Shown here piece after piece: positions 1 through 10,535 of a DNA stretch of 64,000 nt. Below the pieces are notes generated by a model, which saw only the letters and a list, made by a program, of their open reading frames with translations, did not search any database and was not told the DNA's origin. Where the stretch lies: contig JAWPHD010011017.1 of the NCBI GenBank assembly GCA_037043455.1, positions 23,626 through 87,625 of the forward strand, read 5' to 3'. Each line of letters starts with the position of its first letter. The first letter of the stretch is position 1. The position numbers and the translations under genes are program-made. This stretch comes from Cyrtodaria siliqua. Taxonomy: Eukaryota > Mollusca > Bivalvia > Adapedonta > Hiatellidae.

Positions 1-166
1 TGTGGATACAATCTGATTATTCTGCTGCACATTACTGGTACCTGCTGTTTAATCATATTTATCATGCAGATATGCACTTTTCTGCATAATAAAGGGGTGA
101 TCTAATAAATTTTGCTTTATTAGCCACTGACCAATAGAGCAAATCAATGCGGAATCCCTCTAGGAT

Positions 167-320
167 AAATAGAATATTATGTCATTGCCTTTTACTATCA
201 AGTTTATTAGGCTCAGCACGAAAACGAAGAATGGCTCGGCAGAGCCTCGCCATTCTTCGTTTTCTACGCCTCGCCTAATAAACTTGATAGTAAAAGGCAC
301 TGACATAATATTCTCTATTT
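167..320. repeat. Long imperfect hairpin (foldback, MITE-like)
   Basis: The two halves are reverse complements for about 70 bp each, with a few mismatches and small indels. The left arm begins AAATAGAATATTATGTCA and the right arm ends TGACATAATATTCTCTATTT. The centre is GC-richer, with GAATGGC facing GCCATTC. No obvious target-site duplication or coding capacity is visible. It could be a small palindromic MITE or an inverted duplication. The 81-residue frame running through it is a by-product of the palindrome. Confidence 0.8.
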
Positions 321-1080
321 GTTCTACTGTATTTGTTCCACTGACATATACTGTTATTTATTATTGCTCAAGCCGTTCCTGTGACAAAAACCAACCAAAT
401 TCTAAAAACTCAGAAGTAATTTGAGTCATTGTGTGGAAAAAACATCATTTTACAAACACGGACGCAATGTTAATATCAGGAACCAGTGATTTGGGCCCTT
501 ATGATTTTACCAAATATGGAAATGTCTTCACATATTCCTCATTTATTTGAAACTTACAAAAGCAGTAATTTTAGATGCAATAATTAGTAAAGAAAATTCT
601 GTTTTGTTGCCTTCACGGCATATTTTAAGCCTTCAAAATAGTGTTTTCACCTTTAAAGGAGCATGCGGCTCTAGTTATCCTTAATACCACTTTTTAATAT
701 TATGTAGGGCAATAATTATGTAGGTCAATACGAAATTTCTTAGAACTTTGCTATACTTTGCTATACAATTCTTATTTAAGTAGTTTTGTATGGAATTTAC
801 ATATCATAGAAGTAATGCTATTTGAAAACTGGCTCAAGTTATGTTTAAAAGTGTTTGATTTATTCATTTGGGCATTGAAGATTTTTAATACTTATAAAAG
901 TATTTGTTATATGCTTTATCTGGTAATAAGTTTTAACACAAATCTTTGATTATGAGCAAAATGTAACACATAATTATAATAAAGGTACTTAAAGGTTCTT
1001 AGTAACGTGCCAGTGGGTTTGACTTTTGACGCACAGATCTGTATATACACATGTAATACATAATCTCAAAACTTGTTTAA
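321..1080. other. AT-rich sequence, nothing recognised
   Basis: No repeat period, tRNA box, terminal inverted repeat or convincing reading frame is seen on either strand. The short open frame near 758 has no recognisable features. Confidence 0.5.
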
Positions 1081-1082
1081 AA

Positions 1083-1335
1083 CGATCTTACGATGGTTGT
1101 TTGCCCCATAACCCAGAGCTTTCAGATTTAAGTCGCCATCGCAGAACAATGTGTCTGTGACCTTAAGCAAATCACTAACCCCACTTAACCCGCTTTGTCT
1201 GTCGGAAGAGACCTGGGCAGTCTGATGTACTGCAGTCGATCCTCATGTCCAGAATATGGGTGTTTCCGAAAACATTATCAGCATTTAAAGGTTGTGAACC
1301 CGCCTAAGAGGGGAACTCTGTATATATAATCTGAA
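1083..1335 (+). mobile_element. Possible diverged SINE body
   Basis: The segment 'gtgaccttaagcaaatcact' followed by an AACCCC-type stretch resembles the central domain shared by several metazoan SINE families. A similar phrase is in the SINE at 14344 ('gtgtccctgagcaagacact'). No tRNA-like head or clear tail is seen, so this is a weak call. It could be an unrelated repeat. Confidence 0.3.
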
Positions 1336-1771
1336 TCTGTCATTTTATAATATGAATCTGTTTTCAGATCTACTATTGATATAAAAGTCACTAAAACGCA
1401 CTTCTTCATTTATTTTTGTCAGGATAGTGTGGTTTATTGCAGTTGATCATTAGAAAACTTTGTATGGAACTTGCATATCAACTTTAAACTGTTTAAATAT
1501 GTTGTTTCATTGTTATGTGATACAAGTTGTTGACAGTTTAAGATTAATCGTGGCATTAATTGTATCATTTATTTCTTAAATCCCCCTCTGTGCATATTAT
1601 TGTTAGAAATTTTGCTTGTTAGTTTTGTATATTTTGCCATAATATCATGTTATATTATTGTCTCTGTTAATTCTCTGTTAATTCTTTTAAGAATCACGTG
1701 TATAACATTCTATGCTAACCGTGTGTGGTTGATACAAAGTTTTATTGCATACTTTCATTTTGTCACGTCTA

Positions 1772-1944
1772 CCTTCGAATCCCACTGGGAGCTCGACTTG
1801 TAAGTGAGGAAGTGTCGATTCTTACAGATGGCAGGAGGTGTACAGTACTGGTTCTACCCAGGAAAAGTGAGTGGTCTGCCTCCACCACAAAAAATCGACT
1901 GTCATATGTATATATATGACGTAAAACACTATACAAGTAAAGAA
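1772..1944 (+). mobile_element. SINE-A copy, 5'-truncated (tRNA-derived family)
   Basis: This is one of seven copies in the window of a family called SINE-A here. It starts inside the RNA polymerase III B box (CTTCGAATCCC). It continues through the body (GGGAGCTCGACTTGT, then TACAGTACTGGTTCTACCCA and the CTGCCTCCACCAC block) to the tail GACGTAAAACACTATACA. Compared with the full copy at 26110 it lacks the A box. The two overlapping short open frames here are shadows. Confidence 0.8.
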
Positions 1945-2025
1945 ATCATCCATACTGAACATTGTCAAGGACTGATATTGAACGTTATAAACGGCGCTAC
2001 TTTTAACTGCGAAGGAACGGAAGCG

Positions 2026-2130
2026 TGCCTAGTTTCAACATAAAAACAACGGCATGGTTTTCCAAGTTTGTGTTAAAGAAATTGACAATATAATTGAAAT
2101 AATCACTCACCTACTGATATTAATGATGGC
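2026..2130. repeat. Backbone copy A, part 1 (paralogous to 9197-9305)
   Basis: The stretch from CGTGCCTAGTTTCAAC through TTGACAATATAATTGAAATA to GATATTAATGATGGCAT matches 9197-9305 with a few substitutions. It is the left piece of a ~0.86-kb unit present twice in tandem. In copy A it is separated from part 2 (5575) by about 3.4 kb of inserted sequence. Confidence 0.8.
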
Positions 2131-2141
2131 ATGTCATTTTT

Positions 2142-2170
2142 AGCTCTACTGGCCGAAGGCCAGCAGAGCT
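2142..2170 (+). other. Head hairpin of element 1
   Basis: The left arm AGCTCTACTGGCC pairs with the right arm GGCCAGCAGAGCT around the loop GAA, with a single A.C mismatch at the seventh pair. Its counterpart at 10541-10569 keeps the pairing with different bases. Confidence 0.85.
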
Positions 2171-4877
2171 TATGGGATGGCGAGTTGTCCGTCGTCCGTC
2201 GTCCGTCCGTCGTCCGTCTGTTAACTTTTGCCTTGTGAACACTATAGGGCCTTCATTTTTAATCAAATCTTTACGAAACTTTGCCAGTGTCTTTATATCA
2301 ATGAAAGCTCGGACAAGTTCGAAAACCAGCCGGATCCGATAAATTTCACCAGAGTTATGGCCCTTGTTTTGCTGAAATTGCAATATATAGCCTTGTGAAC
2401 ACTCTAGCACCTTCATTTATTATTTGATCTTTACCAAACTTGCACAGATTGCTAATATCAATAAAAGCTCGGACAAGTTCGAAAACCAGCCAAATCGGAT
2501 CAGTAACACCGGAGTTATGGCCCTTGTTTTTTCTGAAAATTGCTATTTTTTGCCTTGTGAATGCTCTAACACCTTCATTTATTATTTGATCGTTACCAAA
2601 TTTGCACAGATTGTTAATATTAATGACAGCTTGGACAAGTTCGGAAATCAGCTAAATTGGGTCAGTAACACCAGAGTTATGGCCCTTGTTTTTTCTGAAA
2701 AATGCCATATTCTGCCTTGTGAACACTCTAGCACATTCATTTATTATTTGATCTTTACCAAACTTGCACAGATTGTTAATAACTATGAAAGCTCAAATAA
2801 ATTCGAAAACCAGCTAAATCAGATCAGTAACACCGGAATTGTGGCCCTTGTTTTTTTTCTGAAAAATGCTATTTTCTGCCTTGTGAACACTCTAGGGCCT
2901 TCAATATTAATCGAACCTTTACTTAACTTTGCCAGTGTCTTTATATCAATGAAAGCTCGGACAAGTTTGAAAACCGGCAAGATCGAAATAATTTCACCAG
3001 AGTTATGGCCCTTGTTTTGCTGAAAAATGCTATATTAAGCCTTGTGCACACTCTAGCACCTTCATTTATTATTTGATCTTTACCAAACTTGCACAGATTG
3101 TTAATATCAATGAAAACTCGTACAAGTTCGAAAACCAGCTAGATCAGACCATTAACAGCGGAGTTATTGCCCTTGATTTAGTTAAAAATGCTATATTTTG
3201 CCTCATTAAGACAATAGGGCCTTCTTCTTTCATCCAATCTTTACCAAACTTTACCTGATTATTTAAATAAATGAAAGCTCGGACAACTTCTACGACCAGC
3301 TAGATCGGACCAGTAACAGATGAGTTATGGCCCTTGATTTAGTTAAAAATGCTATATTTTGACTCGTTAAGACGATAGGGCCTTTATCTTTCATTCGATC
3401 TTTACTAAACTTTACCAGATTGTTTATATAATAAATGAAAGCTCGGACAATTTCGAAGACCAGCCAGATCGGACCAGTAATAGCGGAGTTATGGCTATTG
3501 ATTTTGTTAAAAATGCTATATTTTGCCTCTTTAATTCGATAGGGCCTTCATCTTTCATCTGATCTTTACAAAACTTTACCTGATTGTTTATATCAATGAC
3601 AGCTCAGACAGTTTCGAAAACCAGCCAGATCGGACCAGTAACAGATGAGTTATGGCCCTTGATTTAGTTAAAAATGCTATATTTTGCCTCGTTAAGATGA
3701 TAGGGCCTTCATTTTTCATGCGATCTTTATGAAACTTTACGAGACTGTTCATATCAATGAAAGCTCAGTCAAGTTTGAAAACTAGCCAGATCGGACCAGT
3801 AACAGTGGAGTTATGGCCCTTGATTTAGTTAAAAATTCTATATTTTGCCTCAAGACGATAGGGCCTTCATCTTTCATCCGATCTTTAATAAACATTACCA
3901 GATTGTTAATCCAGATTGGACCGTTTACATCGGAGTCATGGCCCTTGATTTTCTGAAATATGCTATATCTTGGCCTCATTAAGACGAAAGGGCCTTCATT
4001 TGGCCGGATTCCATTGAAACTTTGCAGGGATGATCAGTACCAAGCCTAGTTGTACATAGTCACCGTGTCCAGTTTGACCGAGTTATAGCCCTTTAAATAC
4101 ACAAACTTTGTTCTGACTAGTTCTACTGAACCCATGGCCGGATTAAACGAAACTGTTGAGGGATGATCGATTCTATATCTAGTTGTGCAAATCATCGCCG
4201 TGTTCCGGTTGAATGATTTTTGGTGGAGTTAGGGCCCTTTAAAGGTTTTAATACACAAACTTTGTTCTGACTAGTTCTCCTGAACCTCTGGCCGGATTTA
4301 AACGAAGCTTTTTAGGGATGATCAATTCCATGTCTAGTTGTGCAAATCATTGGCGTATTCCGGTTAAATGGCAGAATTATGGCCCTTTAAAGGTTTTAAT
4401 ACACAAACTTTGTCTGATCTACTTCTCCTGAACCCCTCGCCAGACTTCAATGAAACTTTGCAGGGATGATCAGCACTAAGCCTAGTTGTGCATGTCATTG
4501 TCACGTTCCGGTTTACAGATATTTGGCAGAGTTATGGTCCTTTAAAGGATTTTGATACCACAAATTTTTTCCGGGCTAGTTCTCCTGAACCCCTGGCTGG
4601 ATATAGACAAAACTTGACGATGATGATCAGTATCAAGCCTAGTTGTGCATATCATCGCCATATTTCGATTGAATGATTTTTGGCAGAGTTGTGACCCTTT
4701 AAATGTTTTAATACACAAACTTTGTCCAGATTTGTCTCTTCTGAACTCTTTGCCAGATTTCAGTGAATCTTGGCGAGAATGATCAGTACTAAGCCTAGTT
4801 GCATTTGTCATTGCCATGTTCTTGTTGAATGATTTTTGAAAGACTTATAGCCCCTTATACATAAACTTTATCTTGAG

Positions 4878-4914
4878 CCAGTAGAGCGTCCACAGGCCCT
4901 CTTGGGCCTCTTGT
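4878..4914 (+). other. Tail of element 1: subterminal inverted repeat plus hairpin
   Basis: CCAGTAGAGC (4878-4887) is the exact reverse complement of GCTCTACTGG in the head. It is followed by a 6-bp stem AGGCCC / GGGCCT with a TCTT loop (4894-4909), then CTTGTT. Confidence 0.8.
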
Positions 4915-4916
4915 TT

Positions 4917-5574
4917 ATAATGTGTACTGATGTCATGTTGATATTTTTACGCGAAGTAATTATCCGCACAATATGAAAAGATACAAATTTCATCCAAAGC
5001 TATAGAAATAACGATTATAGTACAATGAAAAATAATATATGTTAATATATTTTGAAAACAAAATGAAAGTATACAATAAAAAGTTTATTGAATTTGTATG
5101 GCAAAATATTGCTGGAAACTCATACTTTTGGTGCAGGATAACGAAGCTCCGTTTGGTCACGGGGCAAAGAATAGGGCCACTGCAGATCCCTTTAGAGGGG
5201 TAGAATCCCCCCATATTCATGTTCATTTTATCATTTTTTGTTCATGTTCATTAAAGTTCTTCATCATGATCCCTGCATTGTTTCAGGTGCTATCTCGCTC
5301 GCATCAAAAGAGCAGTGGCAGAAAAACAATAACGTGGCTCCAGCATAAATGGAGTTTCTACGATAGAATTTGCAGCAACTCTGCAGTTCAGGGTGAGAAG
5401 GTTCTAGGCCCATTTTCCATATTTTATCTCGATGTACATGGAAGATGAGCCTGGGATGTTCATGCCTGTTAGGCGCCATATAAGTTTTTCATGTGTTGGT
5501 GCACCTTAAAATCCAATTCAGTTCAATTCCATTGCCAAAACTCACTTGATCCAAGTAATATTTTGCCAACATAC
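4917..5574. other. Insert sequence, possible retroelement 3' end near 5490-5540
   Basis: This segment lies between element 1 and backbone part 2 and has no counterpart in copy B. The phrase GTTGGTGCACCTTAAAATCC near 5497 resembles retroelement 3' ends that recur in mollusc genomes (compare 53908). The open frames at 5098-5448 and on the other strand show no domain features. Confidence 0.3.
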
Positions 5575-5959
5575 AATATAAACATTGTTTAATACTGTCT
5601 CGATTATCTTTTAGCCTTTTAGTCTTGTACGATATCAAAGCATGATGATACCGTAGGCTACATGTGTTTAATTGAGCAAGCATCCTATGATGTCATGTAT
5701 TTGAATATGTAAATATGTTTTGACAAGAAATATATGAAATAGGGCTAAATTTGGAGGAGCTAAAATACAAATTTTAATTATTAAATTTTGATAACCTCCA
5801 TTGCAATATTAGAAGATGGAGTTTATCACATGACTTGCGACAATGTTATTTTAAACTGTTGGACTACCCTGTACCCTGTGTTTGCAAACAAGTCAACAGT
5901 AGTGTCTTACATGAATTAACATTGTTCACAAAGTAGACTCTTTGATAAAAAAATATCCA
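5575..5959. repeat. Backbone copy A, part 2 (paralogous to 9305-9691)
   Basis: It matches 9305-9691 over nearly its full length, including TAGTCTTGTACGATATCAAA, GGGCTAAATTTGGAGGAGCT, GAAGATGGAGTTTATCACAT and ACTACCCTGTACCCTGT, with scattered substitutions. It leads directly into the 21-bp satellite, as its partner leads into a single satellite unit. Confidence 0.85.
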
Positions 5960-8504
5960 CAGGTGCCTGGAACTCTTAGACAGGTGCCTGGAACTCTTAG
6001 ACAGGTGCGTGCCTGGAACTCTTAGACAGGTGCCTGGAACTCTTAGACAGGTGCCTGGAACTCTTAGACAAGTGCGTGCCTGGAACTCTTAGACAGGCGC
6101 CTGGAACTCTTAGACAGGTGCGTGGAACTCTTAGACAGGTGCCTGGAACTCTTAGACAAGTGCGTGCCTGGAACTCTTAGACAGGCGCCTGGAACTCTTA
6201 GACAGGTGCGTGCCTGGAACTCTTAGACAGGTGCGTGCCTGGAACTCTTAGACAGGTGCCTGGAACTCTTAGACAGGTGCCTGGAACTCTTAGACAGGTG
6301 CCTGGAACTCTTAGACAGGTGCGTGCCTGGAACTCTTAGACAGGTGCCTGGAACTCTTAGACAGGCGCCTGGAACTCTTAGACAGGTGCGTGCCTGGAAC
6401 TCTTAGACAGGTGCCTGGAACTCTTAGACAGGTGCCTGGAACTCTTAGACAGGTGCGTGCCTGGAACTCTTAGACAGGTGCCTGGAACTCTTAGACAGGC
6501 GCCTGGAACTCTTAGACAGGTGCGTGCCTGGAACTCTTAGACAGGTGCCTGGAACTCTTAGACAGGTGCCTGGAACTCTTAGACAGGTGCCTGGAACTCT
6601 TAGACAGGTGCCTGGAACTCTTAGACAGGCGCCTGGAACTCTTAGACAGGCGCCTGGAACTCTTAGACAGGTGCCTGGAACTCTTAGACAGGCGCCTGGA
6701 ACTCTTAGACAGGTGCGTGCCTGGAACTCTTAGACAGGCGCCTGGAACTCTTAGACAGGTGCCTGGAACTCTTAGACAGGTGCCTGGAACTCTTAGACAG
6801 GCGCCTGGAACTCTTAGACAGGTGCGTGCCTGGAACTCTTAGACAGGTGCCTGGAACTCTTAGACAGGCGCCTGGAACTCTTAGACAGGTGCCTGGAACT
6901 CTTAGACAGGTGCCTGGAACTCTTAGACAGGCGCCTGGAACTCTTAGACAGGCGCCTGGAACTCTTAGACAGGTGCCTGGAACTCTTAGACAGGTGCCTG
7001 GAACTCTTAGACAGGCGCCTGGAACTCTTAGACAGGCGCCTGGAACTCTTAGACAGGTGCCTGGAACTCTTAGACAGGTGCCTGGAACTCTTAGACAGGT
7101 GCCTGGAACTCTTAGACAGGTGCCTGGAACTCTTAGACAGGTGCCTGGAACTCTTAGACAGGTGCCTGGAACTCTTAGACAGGTGCCTGGAACTCTTAGA
7201 CAGGTGCCTGGAACTCTTAGACAGGCGCCTGGAACTCTTAGACAGGCGCCTGGAACTCTTAGACAGGTGCCTGGAACTCTTAGACAGGCGCCTGGAACTC
7301 TTAGACAGGTGCGTGCCTGGAACTCTTAGACAGGTGCGTGCCTGGAACTCTTAGACAGGTGCCTGGAACTCTTAGACAGGTGCGTGCCTGGAACTCTTAG
7401 ACAGGTGCCTGGAACTCTTAGACAGGTGCCTGGAACTCTTAGACAGGTGCGTGCCTGGAACTCTTAGACAGGTGCGTGCCTGGAACTCTTAGACAGGTGC
7501 CTGGAACTCTTAGACAGGCGCCTGGAACTCTTAGACAGGTGCGTGCCTGGAACTCTTAGACAGGTGCGTGCCTGGAACTCTTAGACAGGTGCCTGGAACT
7601 CTTAGACAGGTGCCTGGAACTCTTAGACAGGTGCCTGGAACTCTTAGACAGGTGCCTGGAACTCTTAGACAGGTGCTTGGAACTCTTAGACAGGTGCCTG
7701 GAACTCTTAGACAGGTGCCTGGAACTCTTAGACAGGTGCCTGGAACTCTTAGACAGGCGCCTGGAACTCTTAGACAGGCGCCTGGAACTCTTAGACAGGT
7801 GCCTGGAACTCTTAGACAGGTGCCTGGAACTCTTAGACAGGTGCGTGCTTGGAACTCTTAGACAGGTGCCTGGAACTCTTAGACAGGTGCCTGGAACTCT
7901 TAGACAGGCGCCTGGAACTCTTAGACAGGCGCCTGGAACTCTTAGACAGGTGCCTGGAACTCTTAGACAGGCGCCTGGAACTCTTAGACAGGTGCGTGCC
8001 TGGAACTCTTAGACAGGCGCCTGGAACTCTTAGACAGGTGCCTGGAACTCTTAGACAGGTGCCTGGAACTCTTAGACAGGCGCCTGGAACTCTTAGACAG
8101 GTGCGTGCCTGGAACTCTTAGACAGGTGCCTGGAACTCTTAGACAGGCGCCTGGAACTCTTAGACAGGTGCGTGCCTGGAACTCTTAGACAGGTGCCTGG
8201 AACTCTTAGACAGGTGCCTGGAACTCTTAGACAGGTGCCTGGAACTCTTAGACAGGTGCTTGGAACTCTTAGACAGGTGCCTGGAACTCTTAGACAGGTG
8301 CCTGGAACTCTTAGACAGGTGCCTGGAACTCTTAGACAGGTGCCTGGAACTCTTAGACAGGTGCCATGAACTCTTAGACAGGTGCCTGGAACTCTTAGAC
8401 AGGTGCCTGGAACTCTAAGACAGGTGCCTGGAAATCTTAGACAGGTGCCTGGAACTCTTAGACAGGTGCCAGGAACTCTTAGACAGGCGCCTGGAACTCT
8501 TAGA
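5960..8504 (+). repeat. 21-bp satellite array (CAGGTGCCTGGAACTCTTAGA)n, ~2.5 kb
   Basis: More than 100 head-to-tail units. The 20-nt core CAGGTGCCTGGAACTCTTAG is followed by A. Three main variants are visible: GTGCCTGG, GCGCCTGG, and a 25-bp form with an extra CGTG (GTGCGTGCCTGG). A few other point variants (for example GTGCTTGG, GTGCCATG) appear, mostly near the right end. The open frames inside (repeating PGTLRQV or LELLDRC) exist because 21 is seven codons. The 25-bp units shift frame repeatedly, which argues against a protein. Each GTG unit contains CAGGTG, and GCG units contain the palindrome CAGGCGCCTG. Confidence 0.97.
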
Positions 8505-8885
8505 ATAACATTTACTCACTCTTAATCAACCCCCCATAAGTACTAATATAAATACATATATTAGTAAGTAAGGGGATGTGATGGTAAGAGGCTGATTCTA
8601 AGATCAAGACACCTGGGTACATGACACTTGGGTACAAGTCCATGACTTGAACAGTGGAATATAAGCATCACTGAGCATGCTGAGCAAGTGTTTGACCTTG
8701 GTAATTGCAATATGAAATATGGATTAGGATTAAATTATATAGATCAAAAAATATATGTTCTGTTATGTTTGAATAATATTAGGATTTATACTGTCTTAAT
8801 GATATTTAAATCATATAGATATAGTCTACAGTTTGTTGTTAAATAAAGTTACTTTTCTTTGTTCATTCAATACATTGTTGATGCA
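8505..8885. repeat. Backbone copy A, part 3 (paralogous to 9713-10043)
   Basis: It runs from ATAACATTTACTCACTCTTA to ACATTGTTGATGCA. It matches 9713-10043, with small indels such as an extra ATTAGGATTAAATT-type stretch near 8725. It ends at the TTAA target of the MITE that follows. Confidence 0.8.
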
Positions 8886-9188
8886 TTAAAGGGACACATG
8901 GCAATCTTGAGTTTTATTCAAACATTAGTTATCCTGCGTTATGTTGGCTTTAAAACTGCTTGCATATAATTAAATAAAAAATTGAGATTTCAATTTCCTT
9001 CACTATTCTACCAAATGTTTAAATATATTATTGGTGCAATATTATATAAATTTAGTAATATGTAAAAATATTTTGCTTTGAACCATTCTAACAATTAATA
9101 TTAATGATTGAACAAATGCAAGTTAAACGAAAAACTAACAGGATGCCGTATGTTTTCAAAAAATCAAGATTGCCGTGTTTCCCTTTAA
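8886..9188. mobile_element. TTAA MITE with ~25-bp terminal inverted repeats
   Basis: The left end TTAAAGGGACACATGGCAAT mirrors the right end ATTGCCGTGTTTCCCTTTAA, and both ends carry TTAA. Copy B of the backbone has the uninterrupted site GATGCATTAAACGATG at 10039-10054. This shows that this ~300-bp sequence was inserted with TTAA duplication. TTAA duplications are typical of piggyBac-type transposases; assignment to that superfamily is inference. Relatives are at 29110, 55810 and 58331. Confidence 0.85.
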
Positions 9189-10050
9189 ACGATGTTCGTG
9201 CCTAATTCAACATAAAAACAACAGAATAGTTTTCCAAGTTTTTGTTAAAGAAATTGACAATATAATTGAAATAATCACTCGCCTAATGATTTTAATGATG
9301 CCATCCTACAATATAAACAATGTTTAACTGTTTAATACTGTCCCGGTTATGTTTTAGCCTTTTAGTCTTGTACGATATCAAAGCATGATGATACCGTAGA
9401 CTACATGTGCTTATTTGAACAGGCGTCATATGATGCCATGTATTTGAATATGTCGGTACGTTTTGACAAGAAATATATGATATAGGGCTAAATTTGGAGG
9501 AGCTAATATGGCTAAAATTTTGATAACCTCCAATTGCAATATTAGAAGATGGAGTTTATCACATGACTTGCGACAATGTTATTTTAAACTGTTGGACTAC
9601 CCTGTACCCTGTATTGGCAAACAAATCAACAATAAAGTCTGACATGAATTGACTTTGTTCACAAAGTAGACTTTCTATCATAAAATCTCCACAGGCGCCT
9701 GGAACTCTTAGAATAACCTTCACTCACTCTTAATCAACCCCCATAGGTATTAATATAAATACATGTATTAGTAAGTAAGGGAGTGCGATGGTAAGGTAGG
9801 AGGCTGATTCTAAGGTCAAGACACCTGGGGACAAGTCCATCACTTGAACAGTGGAATATAAGCATCACTGAGCAAGTGTTTGACCTTAGATCAAGAAATA
9901 TATGTTCTGTTATCATGGTTATGTTTGAATAATATTAGGATTTATACTGTCTTAATGATATTTAAGTCATATAGATATAATCTACAGTTTTTTTGTTGTT
10001 AGATAGTTATTTTTCATTGTTCAGTCAATACATTGTTGATGCATTAAACG
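9189..10050. repeat. Backbone copy B (without satellite expansion or insertions)
   Basis: A continuous ~0.86-kb unit that matches the three separated pieces of copy A (2026-2130, 5575-5959, 8505-8885). It begins just after the MITE that closes copy A and ends GATGCATTAAACGATGTTT. It gives an approximate pre-insertion version of copy A. The 60-residue frame at 9734-9916 has no recognisable features. Confidence 0.85.
9692..9712 (+). repeat. Solitary 21-bp satellite unit
   Basis: One GCG-type unit (CAGGCGCCTGGAACTCTTAG plus A) lies at exactly the place where copy A has the 2.5-kb array. It is followed by ATAACCTTCACTCACTCTTA, as the last unit of the array is followed by ATAACATTTACTCACTCTTA. 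Confidence 0.9.
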
Positions 10051-10055
10051 ATGTT

Positions 10056-10530
10056 TAAATTCAATTGTTTGTGTACAGTTTTGTCGTTATTCATGAAAAT
10101 CCAGTATTCAAAAGTTCACAGAGTGCTTCTGAACCCTATTCTTGAAATACTCGTTTGCAATCAATATGGTCATGCTTAGTAAATTGTACAAGTTTTTCAG
10201 TAGTTGGAAGAAATCACAATTTGAAGTTACTGTTGAAACGGAAATAGCAAAAAAAACCAGATTAGTCCTTTAGAAACCTCTCTTACTGGTGAAGAAACCT
10301 CTCTTACTGGTAAAACAACAGTAATTAAAACACTTATCCTCCAGATCATATAAATAATGACATTCAAAATATGTTCACATTTTTATGGTGTGGAAAACCT
10401 GATAAAATTAGAAAAAAACGTTGTTACCTTAGGTTTAAAAAAATAATTCAGTATTTGGTAGGATCTATGATGTCGTAGTTCTCCAAATGGCGGCTCCCAC
10501 ATCCATTTTATAACAACCTCCAAATGGTCA
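10056..10530. other. No recognised features
   Basis: Only a short direct duplication, GAAACCTCTCTTACTGGT, occurring twice around 10270-10315, is visible. There is no convincing frame or element end. Confidence 0.5.
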
Positions 10531-10535
10531 TATCG

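Larger units (their letters stand above)
2139..4916 (+). mobile_element. Repeat-carrying non-autonomous element 1 (~2.8 kb, ~162-bp units)
   Basis: The head is a 13-bp hairpin at 2142-2170 (arm AGCTCTACTGGCC, loop GAA). It is followed by a CCGTCGTCCGTC microsatellite at about 2185-2222. Then come about ten tandem units of 161-164 bp (ATGAAAGCTCGGACAAGTTC recurring at about 2301, 2461, 2623, 2785, 2949, 3110, 3271, 3435, 3596, 3757). A second block of ~130-160-bp units follows (GATGATCAG recurring at 4029-4780). The tail has CCAGTAGAGC, the reverse complement of the head, then hairpin AGGCCC / GGGCCT (4894-4909) and CTTGTTT. No transposase or helicase is encoded. The layout matches what is known of bivalve pearl-type, Helentron-like elements; family assignment is inference. 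The open frames at 2424-3258 and 4488-4817 arise from these units. Confidence 0.7.

Noticed and set aside
2424..3023. 199-codon frame in element 1 as a transposase
   Set aside because: It reads through ~162-bp non-coding tandem units, repeats internally (FTKLAQI, SDKFENQ) and has no catalytic motifs.
5098..5448. 116-codon frame as a gene
   Set aside because: It overlaps repeat-derived insert sequence near a retroelement-like 3' end and shows no recognisable domain.
6524..8369. PGTLRQV repeat frames as a repetitive protein
   Set aside because: 25-bp units shift the frame every few repeats, giving many short frames; this is satellite DNA.
5960..8504. CRISPR array
   Set aside because: Repeats are contiguous without unique spacers, and the setting is eukaryotic.
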